Below, piece by piece: positions 26,250 to 34,181 of a stretch of DNA of 64,000 nt (positions within the stretch are counted from its first letter, which is position 1; each line of letters starts with the position of its first letter). Source of the DNA: Gemmatimonadota bacterium (GTDB lineage: Bacteria; Gemmatimonadota; Gemmatimonadetes; Longimicrobiales; Gaopeijiaceae). A program made the position numbers and the translations under genes. Below the pieces are notes generated by a model. It was not told where the DNA came from. It worked only from the letters and a program-made list of their open reading frames with translations, and ran no database searches. The stretch is taken from positions 33,250 through 97,249 of the forward strand of contig JADFSR010000012.1 of NCBI GenBank assembly GCA_022560615.1. Reading direction: 5' to 3'.

Positions 26250-26933
26250 TTACTCCTCCCCTGTCGTACACGCAAGCGAGTTGGCTAACTCGAACCCGAC
26301 CACCTGTTCCCGTTGGTCCGCACCTTCGACCCGCAGCGTGAGGGGGCCATGAAACGGCTGGCGCGCCAACACCTTGAAACGCGTTCCCGGCTTCAGCCCG
26401 AGCGAAGCCAAAAACCGCAGACGCTCCGGGTCGTGATCGCCCACCATCCGAAGCTCGCCAGCGGCACCAACGGAAAGCTCTGTCATCAGAACGACCTCGG
26501 GCTGTTCCAAATCTCCGGCCGAGGTGGGAATCGGCGCACCGTGGGGATCGTATCGCGGATTCCCCATGGCGCGCGCCATAGCCTCCACGAGCTCATCGGA
26601 CCCGTCGTGCTCGAGGCGGTCCGCCTCGGCGTGGACGTTGTCCCACTCGTACCCGAGCTTTTCGATCAGGTACGTCTCGATGATGCGGTGGCGTCGAAGC
26701 ACCTGTAATGCCGCTTTGCGTCCGGACTTCGTCAGACGCACCCCGCGATGCCGCTCATAGTTGACCAATCCCAGTTCAGCAAGCCTTGTCATCATTTGGC
26801 TCACAGATGGGCGCGCGAGGTTCAGCACTTCGGCGATGGCGTTGGTCTGCGCGACACCGAACCGAGCCTCGAGGTCGTAAATGACCTTGAGGTAGTCCTC
26901 ATGTGACCGCGAGAGCGTTGGGTCGTCGGCCAT
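26250..26933 (-). CDS. DtxR/MntR-family metal-dependent regulator
   Basis: A 227-residue repressor. Winged helix: DYLKVIYDLEARFG, NAIAEVLNLARPSVSQMMTR, HRGVRLTKSGRKAAL. Metal-binding and dimer part: RRHRIIETYLIEKLGYEWD and HAEADRLEHDGSDELVEAM. A C-terminal SH3-like/FeoA-type domain contains GAAGELRMVGDHDPERLRF and GTRFKVLARQPFHGPLTLRV. It senses Fe or Mn and controls uptake. I chose ATG 26933 because the upstream GTG 26972 lies almost on the AT-rich promoter. It ends 4 bp before the multicopper oxidase ATG, so the three genes form one operon. Confidence 0.88.
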   Translation of the reverse strand: MADDPTLSRSHEDYLKVIYDLEARFGVAQTNAIAEVLNLARPSVSQMMTRLAELGLVNYERHRGVRLTKSGRKAALQVLRRHRIIETYLIEKLGYEWDNVHAEADRLEHDGSDELVEAMARAMGNPRYDPHGAPIPTSAGDLEQPEVVLMTELSVGAAGELRMVGDHDPERLRFLASLGLKPGTRFKVLARQPFHGPLTLRVEGADQREQVVGFELANSLACTTGEE

Positions 26934-26974
26934 GTCCAACTCGATGTCTACGCTACGATGCAATCTAGGCACGC

Positions 26975-27016
26975 GCTAATTATAAATTTATGCTTGCCTA
27001 ACTTATCGTACCGCGC
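26975..27016. promoter_or_regulatory. AT-rich promoter and possible DtxR-type half-site
   Basis: A sharp AT-rich block (ATTATAAATTTATGC) sits just upstream of the regulator, followed by TGCCTAACTTAT, which resembles one half of the TTAGG/CCTAA dyad bound by DtxR-type proteins. GCGCGCTAA-type hexamers flank it on both sides. It lies between the metal operon (-) and the broken cytochrome peroxidase (+), so it could have served both. Half-site recognition is tentative. Confidence 0.4.
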
Positions 27017-27164
27017 GCTAACCTCAAGGGGTCTCTTCACAAGGGTTCACCTACATGCTCACGGCGAACCGCCGTCCACTTCAACTATTGACTTGCGGTC
27101 GACACCGGAATCGCAAATGATGATGCACCTCAACTGCTGTAACCCGCCTGCCGGGGGTGGAGCT

Positions 27165-28237
27165 ATGCGAATCCCGCTCCCGATTCTTTGTGTCAGCGCC
27201 TCCATCATCTTGACCAGCCTTGGCTGCGGTGAGCCAGGTGGAGACTTTCTTGCGGAGGTCCGGACATTCCGCCGCTACCTCTGGGGTTGGATGCCGAGCT
27301 GCTGAAGGTTCCCGAGGACAACCCGGTGACGCCCGAGAAGGTGGCGCTCGGCTGGCAGCTCTTCTACGACTCCCGCTTGTCTGTGGACAACACGATCAGC
27401 TGAGCATCGTGTCACGTGTCGAGCGCCGGGTTCGCCGATCCCAGACGGGGCTCCGTGGGCGTAGGAGACGCAGTGGGTGGGCGCCAGGCGCCCACTGTGG
27501 TCAACGCTGCCTTCAGCGAGTCGCAGTTTTGGGATGGCCGATCTCCTTCCCTGGAGGACCAGGCGCTTGGACCGATCCAGAACCCCATTGAGATGGCGTT
27601 CACGCTGGAAGGGGTCGAAGAGCGCCTCAACGAGATTCCCGGATACCGGCAGCAGTTTCAGCGGGTCTTTGGCGCCGACCGGATCAGCACCGACCTCGTT
27701 GGCAAGGCGATCGCCACGTTCGAGCGGGTTGTGCTGGCGGGCGACTCCCCCTGGGACCGGTGGGAGCAGGAGCGTGACACGGCCGCGGTGTCGGATGCCG
27801 TGCGGCGCGGTGCGGAGCTGGCGCGCGTCAAGGCGGGATGCACCGCCTGTCACGTACCACCCAACTTAACGGACGCGCCGTTCGACCTCTACCACAACAT
27901 CGGTGTCAGCATGAGCAACGCGGAGCCTGACCTCGGTCGGCACGTCGTGACCGCACGGGAAGGGGATCAGGGCGCCTTCAAGACGCCGACGCTGCGCAAC
28001 GTGGCCGAGACGGCACCGTACATGCACGACGGCAGTATGGCTACGCTCGCAGAGGTGCTCGATTTCTACGACCGTGGCGGCGAGCCGAATCCCTGGCTCG
28101 ACCAGAAGATGAACCCGCTGGGTCTAACCGATCAGGAAAAAGACGATCTGCTCGCGTTTCTGGAGAGTCTGACCGGCGAGGTGCCAAAATGGGCCGGGCG
28201 AGCGCCCCCGCTCCCGCCTGCGCAGAGCGAGGGGTAG
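27165..28237 (+). pseudogene. Di-heme cytochrome c peroxidase (MauG/CcpA type), disrupted
   Basis: A lipoprotein signal starts at ATG 27165 (RIPLPILCVSASIILTSLGC). At about 27280 the reading frame must shift to continue into GLDAELLKVPEDNPVTPEKV and ALGWQLFYDSRLSVDNTIS. Then TGA stands exactly where the first cysteine of the heme motif S-C-A-S-C-H should be (27400-27402). The same frame continues intact through FWDGRSPSLEDQALGPI, the second heme CTACH, HNIGVS, and YMHDGSMATLAEV to a normal end. The two lesions make it a pseudogene in which the second heme domain stays open. It would have reduced hydrogen peroxide or oxidised a periplasmic substrate. Confidence 0.8.
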
Positions 28238-28331
28238 CCGGCAACTGGCTTGCGACATGTAGCGACGCAACACGAGCCACTGCGTTGTCCCGACCGACGC
28301 TCCAACCTGGGCGGTCCAAACGAAGATCATC

Positions 28332-28850
28332 TCATGGGGATTGATCGCCCGACTGAGACGGAGTTGACGGCTCGGACGTCGGTGTAATCAGGATTCGGCT
28401 GAGTACGGCAGGGTCAGCTACGAGTTCGGTCTCGCCAGCGGGGAACTCGTTGACTTCCATGATATAGGCCAGGATGTCGAGATAGCTCTGAGTCGGCAGG
28501 CTGTTGGGAGCGTTGGTCGGCATCAGCGTCTGGATGCTCGTAAACAGTTCACCAAGAGATCTGTCCGCCCAGAGAAACATGAAGCTCGCTCCGATCAAGC
28601 TCGGCGAATTGCTGTTGCCGCGTAGATCGTCGGAATGGCAGGATGAGCAAGTTTCCCGGTACTCGGCTGCGCCCCGTTCTGCTTGGCGCTCAGAATAGAC
28701 GCCGCTCCAGACGGTGTTTGCACCCTCGCCCACTGTGTTTCCGGACTCGGCCACTGTGCTTCCGGGCCGGCCCACTGTGCTTCCGGCGCAGGCTGCAGAC
28801 GTAGGCAGCAGGAGGAGGACGAGAAAAGTGAAGCCGCGCCGTCCTATCAT
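28332..28850 (-). CDS. c-type cytochrome lipoprotein
   Basis: A 172-residue protein. Lipoprotein signal (FTFLVLLLLPTSAAC), then a Thr/Gly linker made of seven-residue repeats (STVGRPG, STVAESG, NTVGEGA), then a class I cytochrome c domain with CSSCHSDDLRGN as heme site and MPTNAPNSLP supplying the likely axial Met. Its ATG overlaps the stop of the PQQ dehydrogenase (ATGA), so the two are co-translated. Such pairs pass electrons from alcohol oxidation to the respiratory chain, and this cytochrome is the probable acceptor. Confidence 0.88.
   Translation of the reverse strand: MIGRRGFTFLVLLLLPTSAACAGSTVGRPGSTVAESGNTVGEGANTVWSGVYSERQAERGAAEYRETCSSCHSDDLRGNSNSPSLIGASFMFLWADRSLGELFTSIQTLMPTNAPNSLPTQSYLDILAYIMEVNEFPAGETELVADPAVLSRILITPTSEPSTPSQSGDQSP
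28709..28790 (-). repeat. 21-bp tandem repeats in cytochrome linker
   Basis: CCACTGTG[T/C]TTCCGG occurs at 28730, 28751 and 28772 (plus-strand view), exactly 21 bp apart, with a more degenerate copy near 28709. The repeats encode the seven-residue STV/NTV units between the lipid anchor and the heme domain, so their number would set tether length. Confidence 0.75.
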
Positions 28851-30595
28851 GAGCCCGGTAGCGCGAACACGTGAATCGAGTTGCCGTTGCGTGGACGACG
28901 AATCGTGGGTGCCAGGTCATTGGGTAGCATCGTGGACCAACTGGCACCTCCGGTCCCCACCGGCATGGCCACGTACTGCTTGCCGTTGGCCAGATAGGAA
29001 ATCGGGAAGCCTTGCGCAGAGGTGGGCAGGCGTGTCTGCCAGAGGATGTCACCGGTTTCCGCATTGTAGGCATACATGTGTCGATCCCAATCTCCGGCGA
29101 AGACCAAACCCCCTGCGGTCGTGAGCGCGGCGGTGTTGATCGGTGAAGGCGTGCGATGACGCCACTTGATCTCTCCGTTGGTGATATCCACGACCAGCAA
29201 CTCACCCAGGTTGCCCTCCGCTGCCGGATGCACGGTGTTGATGCGTCGTAGCGGGCCTGTGCCGCCACCACCCGGGATGCGATCGACGGGCCCGAACGTC
29301 GCGCGCTCGCAATTGAGCGTTATCGGGATGTACAGAGCCCTGGTTTGCGGGCTGTACGCCATCGCACGCCAGCTCTTGAATCCCGATGTGCTGGGGCACA
29401 TGTGGATCTCGACACCGAGCTCCGGGATCATCCCGGGGCGGTACCTGATTTGGCCGGTCGCTGGATCGACGTCGAGGATGTTCTGATACCCGATGTCCAT
29501 AGCGTGAATGAATTCTCCCGTAGTACGATCCAGCTGCCATAGAATCCCCAGCTTGCCCATCTTGAACAGCGACTTTCGCCCGTCGAGGTCGATCAGCACA
29601 CTCTCGAACACCTCGTCCATGTCGTGGGTCTCGCCAGGCAGGTACTGGTAGTACCAGACCAATTCCCCGGTGTCTGGATCGAGCGCCAGGCTCGAGTTGG
29701 TGTAGAGCGCGTCCCCTGCGGTGCCACGTTGCGCTCTGGCCCAGGGCTTGGCCTGGGAGGTCGCCCAGTAGACCAGATTCGTCTCTGCGTCGTAACTCCC
29801 GGCGATCCAGGCGTCGCTTCCTGCCCGGAACATCAACGGCAGATCACTCCAAGTGTCACCGCCAGGCTCACCTGGGCGCGCCACGGTCGAGGTGCGCCAC
29901 AGCTCTTCTCCCGTGAGTGGATCGTGACCGGTGATGAAGCAGACATCGTCCTTGTAACGGTCGCATCCGGTGATGCCGGTAATGAGCGTTCCGTTGGCTA
30001 CGATAGGCCCCGCCACGTAGTAGTAACCCAGGCTTGGATCGGCCACGGCCGTTCTCCACACCTCTCTTCCCGTGCGCGCATCCACGGCGACGATGCTCGC
30101 ATCCCCGGTAGCCGCGTAAAGCATGTCACCGTAGATGGCGATGTTCTTCTGAACTCCACGTCCGACACCCGCGAACGTACCAGCCGGTAGCCCGGAGTTA
30201 TCCGAAGTCGGCGTCCCGTCGACCCGTGGCGTGATGCCAGGGCGATACTCCCAGATCAGGTCACCGGTGGCGCCATCGAGTGCCTGAATCACCCCGCGCG
30301 GATTCGGCAGGTATAGGACTCCGTCATGAACCAGGGGCGCGGCTTCCTGCCCGCCCGTGTCGTCCATGGCCCACGACCACGCCAACTGAAGTTGTCCGAC
30401 GTTGTTCGAGGTGATCTGATCGAGCGGGCTATAGCCCCAGGCATCGTCCGTCCTTCTCCAATTCAACCAATCACCGGGCGCTGGATCACGCAGCATCTCC
30501 TCGGAAACGGCGTTGAAGTCGTCTACTTGCGCGGTAACGCCGGAACTCACCGACAGCATCACGATCGAAGCGCAAAGAAGGCATCTGGTTCTCAT
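28847..30595 (-). CDS. PQQ-dependent alcohol-type dehydrogenase
   Basis: A 582-residue periplasmic quinoprotein. Signal peptide (LLCASIVMLSVSSGVTAQ), then WLNWRRTDDAWGYSPLDQIT, the usual opening of methanol/ethanol-dehydrogenase-like propellers. Tryptophan-docking blades follow (DGATGDLIWEYRP, DARTGREVWRTAV, DPDTGELVWYYQYLPGETHD, DIGYQNILDVDPATG). The GETHDMDEV segment corresponds to the family's active-site region. No fused heme; the overlapping downstream gene supplies a cytochrome c. The ATG at 30595 is preceded by GAGG at 8 bp. Substrate unknown. Confidence 0.9.
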   Translation of the reverse strand: MRTRCLLCASIVMLSVSSGVTAQVDDFNAVSEEMLRDPAPGDWLNWRRTDDAWGYSPLDQITSNNVGQLQLAWSWAMDDTGGQEAAPLVHDGVLYLPNPRGVIQALDGATGDLIWEYRPGITPRVDGTPTSDNSGLPAGTFAGVGRGVQKNIAIYGDMLYAATGDASIVAVDARTGREVWRTAVADPSLGYYYVAGPIVANGTLITGITGCDRYKDDVCFITGHDPLTGEELWRTSTVARPGEPGGDTWSDLPLMFRAGSDAWIAGSYDAETNLVYWATSQAKPWARAQRGTAGDALYTNSSLALDPDTGELVWYYQYLPGETHDMDEVFESVLIDLDGRKSLFKMGKLGILWQLDRTTGEFIHAMDIGYQNILDVDPATGQIRYRPGMIPELGVEIHMCPSTSGFKSWRAMAYSPQTRALYIPITLNCERATFGPVDRIPGGGGTGPLRRINTVHPAAEGNLGELLVVDITNGEIKWRHRTPSPINTAALTTAGGLVFAGDWDRHMYAYNAETGDILWQTRLPTSAQGFPISYLANGKQYVAMPVGTGGASWSTMLPNDLAPTIRRPRNGNSIHVFALPGS

Positions 30596-30642
30596 AGCGC
30601 AGACCTCTACCAAGATTTCGACGGAACGCGGCCCGGGTTGGG

Positions 30643-31494
30643 CTAGTTCCGCAACTCAGCCGCAATCTCATCATAGAAGCCGGGCACGCTTCTCTGCATG
30701 AAGAGACCGTTCTCCTGCATCGTCCAGCTGAGCTCTTGCGTCCTTATGCGCTCGGACGCGTCACTCTTGGGCATACCCGACCTGATCAGCTCCGTCATGC
30801 GGGCGCGAACCGCCTCCATCTGATTGCGGAACTCCACGACGTCGTTCCGATTCATGACCGCACCGTGGCCGGGGATGGCGGTGTCGAAGTCGAGCGCCAG
30901 GATGTTGTTCAGAGTCCCCACCCAACCCTCACTACTACCGCCATTCCCGTAGTCGATGAACGGCGCGATGCGGTGCAGCAGGTCACCGCCATGCACGGTC
31001 TTGAGGTCGGGGAAGTAGATCACGGCATCACCGTTGGTATGTCCGCGGCCCATATAGAACGCTCGGACCTCGACGCCCCCGAGATAGATGGCAGTCTGAT
31101 CCGTGAAGACCACCCTCGGCGGCGCATCCTGGTTGCCCCTCACCATGTTGTCCCGGGCATTCTGGTGGGCGATGACCTCGGAAATGTCAATGTACTCTAC
31201 GTTGCCACCTGTGTGGTCCCCGTGGTGGTGCGTGTTGAGGACGTATCTCACCGGTTGATCGCTCACCTGACTGACCAGTTCCTGAATCTCGGTGAAGTTT
31301 CGGGGGAACTTGTCGTCGATCAGGATCACTCCTTCCGAGGTGACACGTACGCCGACGTTCCCACCACTACCGATGATCACATAGAGCCCGTCCTTGACCT
31401 GCTCTATGGTCAGGTCACTCTGCGCCTGAGCTCCGGTCAGCGCAGTCGCAATGAAGACGCTGCTCAGGAACGCTCGTCGTATGAGGTTGCTCAT
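30643..31494 (-). CDS. MBL-fold metallo-hydrolase, secreted
   Basis: A 283-residue protein with signal peptide (AFLSSVFIATALTGAQA). The zinc-binding motif is THHHGDHTGG, with further ligands in GRGHTNGDAVIYFPD (His) and VHGGDLL (Asp), and IPGHGAVMNR supplying the last His. This is the subclass of periplasmic beta-lactamase-like hydrolases often found beside PQQ dehydrogenases, where it may act on lactones or thioesters; the substrate is unknown. The ATG at 31494 has a GAGGGGG site 5-6 bp upstream. It ends 47 bp before the PQQ dehydrogenase start. Confidence 0.88.
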   Translation of the reverse strand: MSNLIRRAFLSSVFIATALTGAQAQSDLTIEQVKDGLYVIIGSGGNVGVRVTSEGVILIDDKFPRNFTEIQELVSQVSDQPVRYVLNTHHHGDHTGGNVEYIDISEVIAHQNARDNMVRGNQDAPPRVVFTDQTAIYLGGVEVRAFYMGRGHTNGDAVIYFPDLKTVHGGDLLHRIAPFIDYGNGGSSEGWVGTLNNILALDFDTAIPGHGAVMNRNDVVEFRNQMEAVRARMTELIRSGMPKSDASERIRTQELSWTMQENGLFMQRSVPGFYDEIAAELRN

Positions 31495-31640
31495 GGATCC
31501 CCCTCTGTTGAGTGGGCGCATGTTAACTCTGCGACGGGCTTTCAGCGACGGCGTCCCTGGCTCGTCCACCACATCGCGCCCTATATTTCCGGTCGCCAAC
31601 GGTCCCTCCGCCCACTGCGAATGCCCAAATAAGGTTCCCG

Positions 31641-32696
31641 ATGCGCCTCCGGCCGCTATCGTGCGTGCTCTGCTGTCTCGCGCTCGGCGCGTGCGGAGAC
31701 TCTCCCGCGGAGCCTCGCTCGGACGTAATCATCGTCATCGATGCGCCGGCGTCGACGGACATCGTCGTTGGGGATGAACTTCGCCTGACCGCGAGCACGT
31801 CGGCCGGCGCGGCCCCGCTGTCGTGGGCGTCGCGCGACACATCAGTAGCCGGGGTCATAGCCGGGCTGGTCGAGGCCCGCCGGCCCGGATCCGTCCGGAT
31901 CGATGTGACCGCGGCCGCGGCATCCGGCTCGATCGATCTCCGCGTACTCCCGCGCGATGGCGGATATGCGGCGACGGAGATCGACTACTTCGCGGAGATC
32001 GCGTTCGGCGCCGAGTTCGGTGGCGCGACACCCCTTGTCAGGCGATGGGCCGTGGGCCCGACGATCCGCGTGAATGGCTCTCCGACCGAGGAGGACCGCG
32101 CGACGCTCGAGCGTGTGCTCGGGGAGCTCAACGCCCTCATGACGAGTGCCCAGGTCTCGCTGGTGGAGAGCGATGCCGCGGTCGAGCTCCACTTCGCACC
32201 GCGTGCACAGTTCCCGGGAATCTTACCCCAATACGTCCCAGGCAATGTCGGCTTCTTCTGGGTGTGGTGGGACGCGAGCCAGGTCCTCTACCGCTCGGTC
32301 GTTCTGATCGCGAACGATGTCGATCCGGAGCTGAGGCGTCACCTGATCCGTGAGGAAGTGACGCAGATGCTTGGGCTGATGCAGGACTCGTTCACCTTTC
32401 CCGAGAGCATCTTCTACCAGGGCTCCTCTCGCGTGAGCGAGTATGCGCCCGTCGACAGGGCGCTCATCGAGATGCTCTACGGCGTGCATGTCGCGCCCGG
32501 GATGGAGCGCCTCGCTGCGGTTAGGGAACTCCGGCGGGGCACCCGGATGGCAGCCCCCCCGCTCGCGGCGCCATCGAGGATTCCTGAGGTCCACGGCCGG
32601 CCGGGGTCGGGTGGCGGCGGCGACTCATACCGTCTTCAGGCATACCCGAGGGCGCTACCCTGGTCGGGAGGACGACCCCTCAGGTATCAGCGCTAG
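31641..32696 (+). CDS. Ig-like plus DUF2927 lipoprotein
   Basis: A 351-residue lipoprotein (lipobox ALGAC). Residues 28-105 look like a bacterial Ig-like (Big2-type) domain: DIVVGDELRLTASTSAG, SWASRDTSVAGVIAGLVEAR. Residues 125-275 carry DUF2927 features: RWAVGPTIRVNG, RHLIREEVTQMLGLMQDS and FPESIFYQGSS. DUF2927 proteins look like inactive or unusual metallopeptidase-type folds, and their role is unknown. The C-terminal 50 residues are low-complexity and may be read past the natural end of the domain. No operon partner. Confidence 0.8.
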   Translation: MRLRPLSCVLCCLALGACGDSPAEPRSDVIIVIDAPASTDIVVGDELRLTASTSAGAAPLSWASRDTSVAGVIAGLVEARRPGSVRIDVTAAAASGSIDLRVLPRDGGYAATEIDYFAEIAFGAEFGGATPLVRRWAVGPTIRVNGSPTEEDRATLERVLGELNALMTSAQVSLVESDAAVELHFAPRAQFPGILPQYVPGNVGFFWVWWDASQVLYRSVVLIANDVDPELRRHLIREEVTQMLGLMQDSFTFPESIFYQGSSRVSEYAPVDRALIEMLYGVHVAPGMERLAAVRELRRGTRMAAPPLAAPSRIPEVHGRPGSGGGGDSYRLQAYPRALPWSGGRPLRYQR

Positions 32697-32757
32697 GATC
32701 CAGCAGCCGCTCGATCCGGCCTAGGGTTCTCGCGCGAGAGTTCCGTTGTATATCTCG

Positions 32758-32769
32758 TGTGTATACACA
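32758..32769. promoter_or_regulatory. Palindrome in toxin-antitoxin promoter
   Basis: TGTGTATACACA is a perfect 12-bp dyad, followed about 12 bp on by a partial copy (GTGTATCG). It sits in an AT-rich patch 35 bp before the antitoxin start, where VapB-type proteins normally bind to repress their own operon. Confidence 0.5.
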
Positions 32770-32803
32770 ATATTTATGTGTATCGTATCGAGGAGAACAC
32801 CCT

Positions 32804-33088
32804 GTGAAAGCTCGCATTCATATCGTGCTGCCGGCGGAGGAGAAGGAGCGCTACCGTGCCATGGCGGAGCGTGAGGGCACGACACTGAGCCGCTGGATAA
32901 GGGAGGCGGTCCGGGAGAAAGCGACGAAGTATGATGTTGAGCGGAAGCTCGACACCGTCGAGGATCTGGAGTCGTTTTTCCAGGACTGCGATCGGCTGCA
33001 TCAGGGGACTGAGGCTACCGAGCCCGACTGGGAGGAGCACGAACGGCTGATCCACGAGTCCCGCACCGGAGGCCTCGAGGCGCAGTGA
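32804..33088 (+). CDS. vapB: Ribbon-helix-helix antitoxin (VapB/CopG-like)
   Basis: A 94-residue protein. The first 45 residues form a ribbon-helix-helix DNA-binding domain (RIHIVLPAEEKERYRAMAER then TTLSRWIREAVREK). The acidic C-terminus (DLESFFQDCDRLHQGTE) would wrap the toxin. GTG 32804 is chosen because GAGGAG lies 8 bp ahead; a GTG at 32759 falls inside the operator. It overlaps the PIN toxin start by GTGA, the usual antitoxin-toxin coupling. Expected to neutralise the toxin and repress the operon. Confidence 0.82.
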   Translation: MKARIHIVLPAEEKERYRAMAEREGTTLSRWIREAVREKATKYDVERKLDTVEDLESFFQDCDRLHQGTEATEPDWEEHERLIHESRTGGLEAQ

Positions 33089-33471
33089 TCTTCGTCGACA
33101 CGAACATCTTCGTGTATGCGGTAGGTCGTCCTCACCCGCTGCGTGACCCGGCTCGCCGAATCCTCCTGGACGCAATGCACGGCTCGGAAGCACTGGTCAC
33201 TTCGTGTGAGGTCCTCCTGGAGCTCATGCACATCTACCTTCCGGTCGAGCGGCTCGAGGCGCTCGACAAGGCGTGGACCCTGGCGACCTCGAGGGTGGTC
33301 GACATCTGGTCCATCGAGCCCGACGATCTCGCGCTGGCGCGCTCCTCCATCGTCCGACACCCCGAGCTATCCGCTCGAGATCTGCTTCATCTGGCTTGTT
33401 GCCGTCGTCGCGGAGTGGGTCGGACTCACACCTTCGATCGGGCGCTGCGCGCCGCCATCGAGGCGGGCTGA
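33085..33471 (+). CDS. vapC: PIN-domain toxin (VapC-like ribonuclease)
   Basis: A 128-residue PIN nuclease. Acidic active-site residues are visible: MIFVDTNIFVYA (first Asp), SCEVLLELMH (Glu), SARDLLHLA (Asp) and THTFDRALR (last Asp). PIN toxins cleave tRNA or rRNA in a magnesium-dependent way; the target here is unknown. GTG start overlaps the antitoxin stop. A second VapBC-like locus begins 40 bp after its stop. Confidence 0.85.
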   Translation: MIFVDTNIFVYAVGRPHPLRDPARRILLDAMHGSEALVTSCEVLLELMHIYLPVERLEALDKAWTLATSRVVDIWSIEPDDLALARSSIVRHPELSARDLLHLACCRRRGVGRTHTFDRALRAAIEAG

Positions 33472-33510
33472 CGGCAGCCGGCGTTGGTGCACGGCTCCTG
33501 ATCTAGCTTC

Positions 33511-33690
33511 GTGGTGAGGCGAAGCCCTAGAGACCCGGAGTCGCACCCGTGGGTGTCGTCGCTCGTTCGTCGGGCCCTGAGGCCCGATGCGGAGCTCGGC
33601 TATGAACGCGACCTACCGGTATTCATGGTGCGCGAGGACGCCCCGCCGATCACCCCCGAGATGGTGGAGTCGGCGCTGGAGGACCTCTGA
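33511..33690 (+). CDS. Short antitoxin-like protein of a second PIN locus
   Basis: A 59-residue frame from GTG 33511 to TGA 33690. Its C-terminus (DLPVFMVREDAPPITPEMV then ESALEDL) is typical of the toxin-wrapping tail of antitoxins paired with PIN proteins. The usual N-terminal DNA-binding domain is very short or missing, so this may be an N-terminally truncated antitoxin. It ends in a CTGA overlap with the PIN gene, and GGAGG near its 3' end would serve that gene. Confidence 0.6.
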   Translation: MVRRSPRDPESHPWVSSLVRRALRPDAELGYERDLPVFMVREDAPPITPEMVESALEDL

Positions 33691-34130
33691 CTCGACTTCT
33701 TGACGTGAACGTCCTCGTGGCGCTCGCGTGGCCGAATCACGTGCACCACACTCGGGCGGTGGAGTGGTTCGCCGCCGCCCGCGACGCTGGCTGGGCCACG
33801 TGCCCGACCACCGAGTCCGGCTTCGTGCGCGTGTCGTCGAACCGGCGTGCGATCCCCGACGCCAAGACTCCCGCTGAGGTGATCGGGCTTCTGGCTCAAA
33901 TGCGGCGATTGGGGAATCACCGCTTTTGGGTTGACGACACTTCGCTGGTTGATGACGAGTCGGGCCTCTTCACGCGCGTCGTCGGGCACAGTCAGGTGAC
34001 GGACGCGCACCTGCTCGCGCTCACGATTCGGCGGCGAGGGGCACTCGCGACGTTCGATGGAGGGATCGCTGAGTTGGGGAGAGATTACGAAGTGCATGTC
34101 GAGCTGATTGGGGGCGATCAACAGATGTGA
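33687..34130 (+). CDS. PIN-domain toxin (TA-type), probable CTG start
   Basis: A PIN protein of about 147 residues in the branch with the TESGFVR and GHSQVTDAHLLALTIRRRG motifs; the last acidic site is ATFDGGI. The first ATG/GTG/TTG-type start (GTG 33705) would remove the catalytic Asp of LLDVNVLVAL. The frame extends back to CTG 33687-33689, which gives LTRLLDVNVLVAL, retains the Asp, lies 4 bp after GGAGG (33678-33682) and overlaps the antitoxin stop as CTGA. I therefore take CTG as start. Confidence 0.75.
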   Translation: MTRLLDVNVLVALAWPNHVHHTRAVEWFAAARDAGWATCPTTESGFVRVSSNRRAIPDAKTPAEVIGLLAQMRRLGNHRFWVDDTSLVDDESGLFTRVVGHSQVTDAHLLALTIRRRGALATFDGGIAELGRDYEVHVELIGGDQQM

Positions 34131-34181
34131 GCGATACGCGTTCCCCTGAGCGGCCTGGCGGCCCACCGACCCCCGCTACGA

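Noticed and set aside
27400..27402. Selenocysteine insertion at the cytochrome peroxidase UGA
   Set aside because: The codon position is suggestive, but a separate frameshift upstream and no visible SECIS-like hairpin favour plain gene decay.
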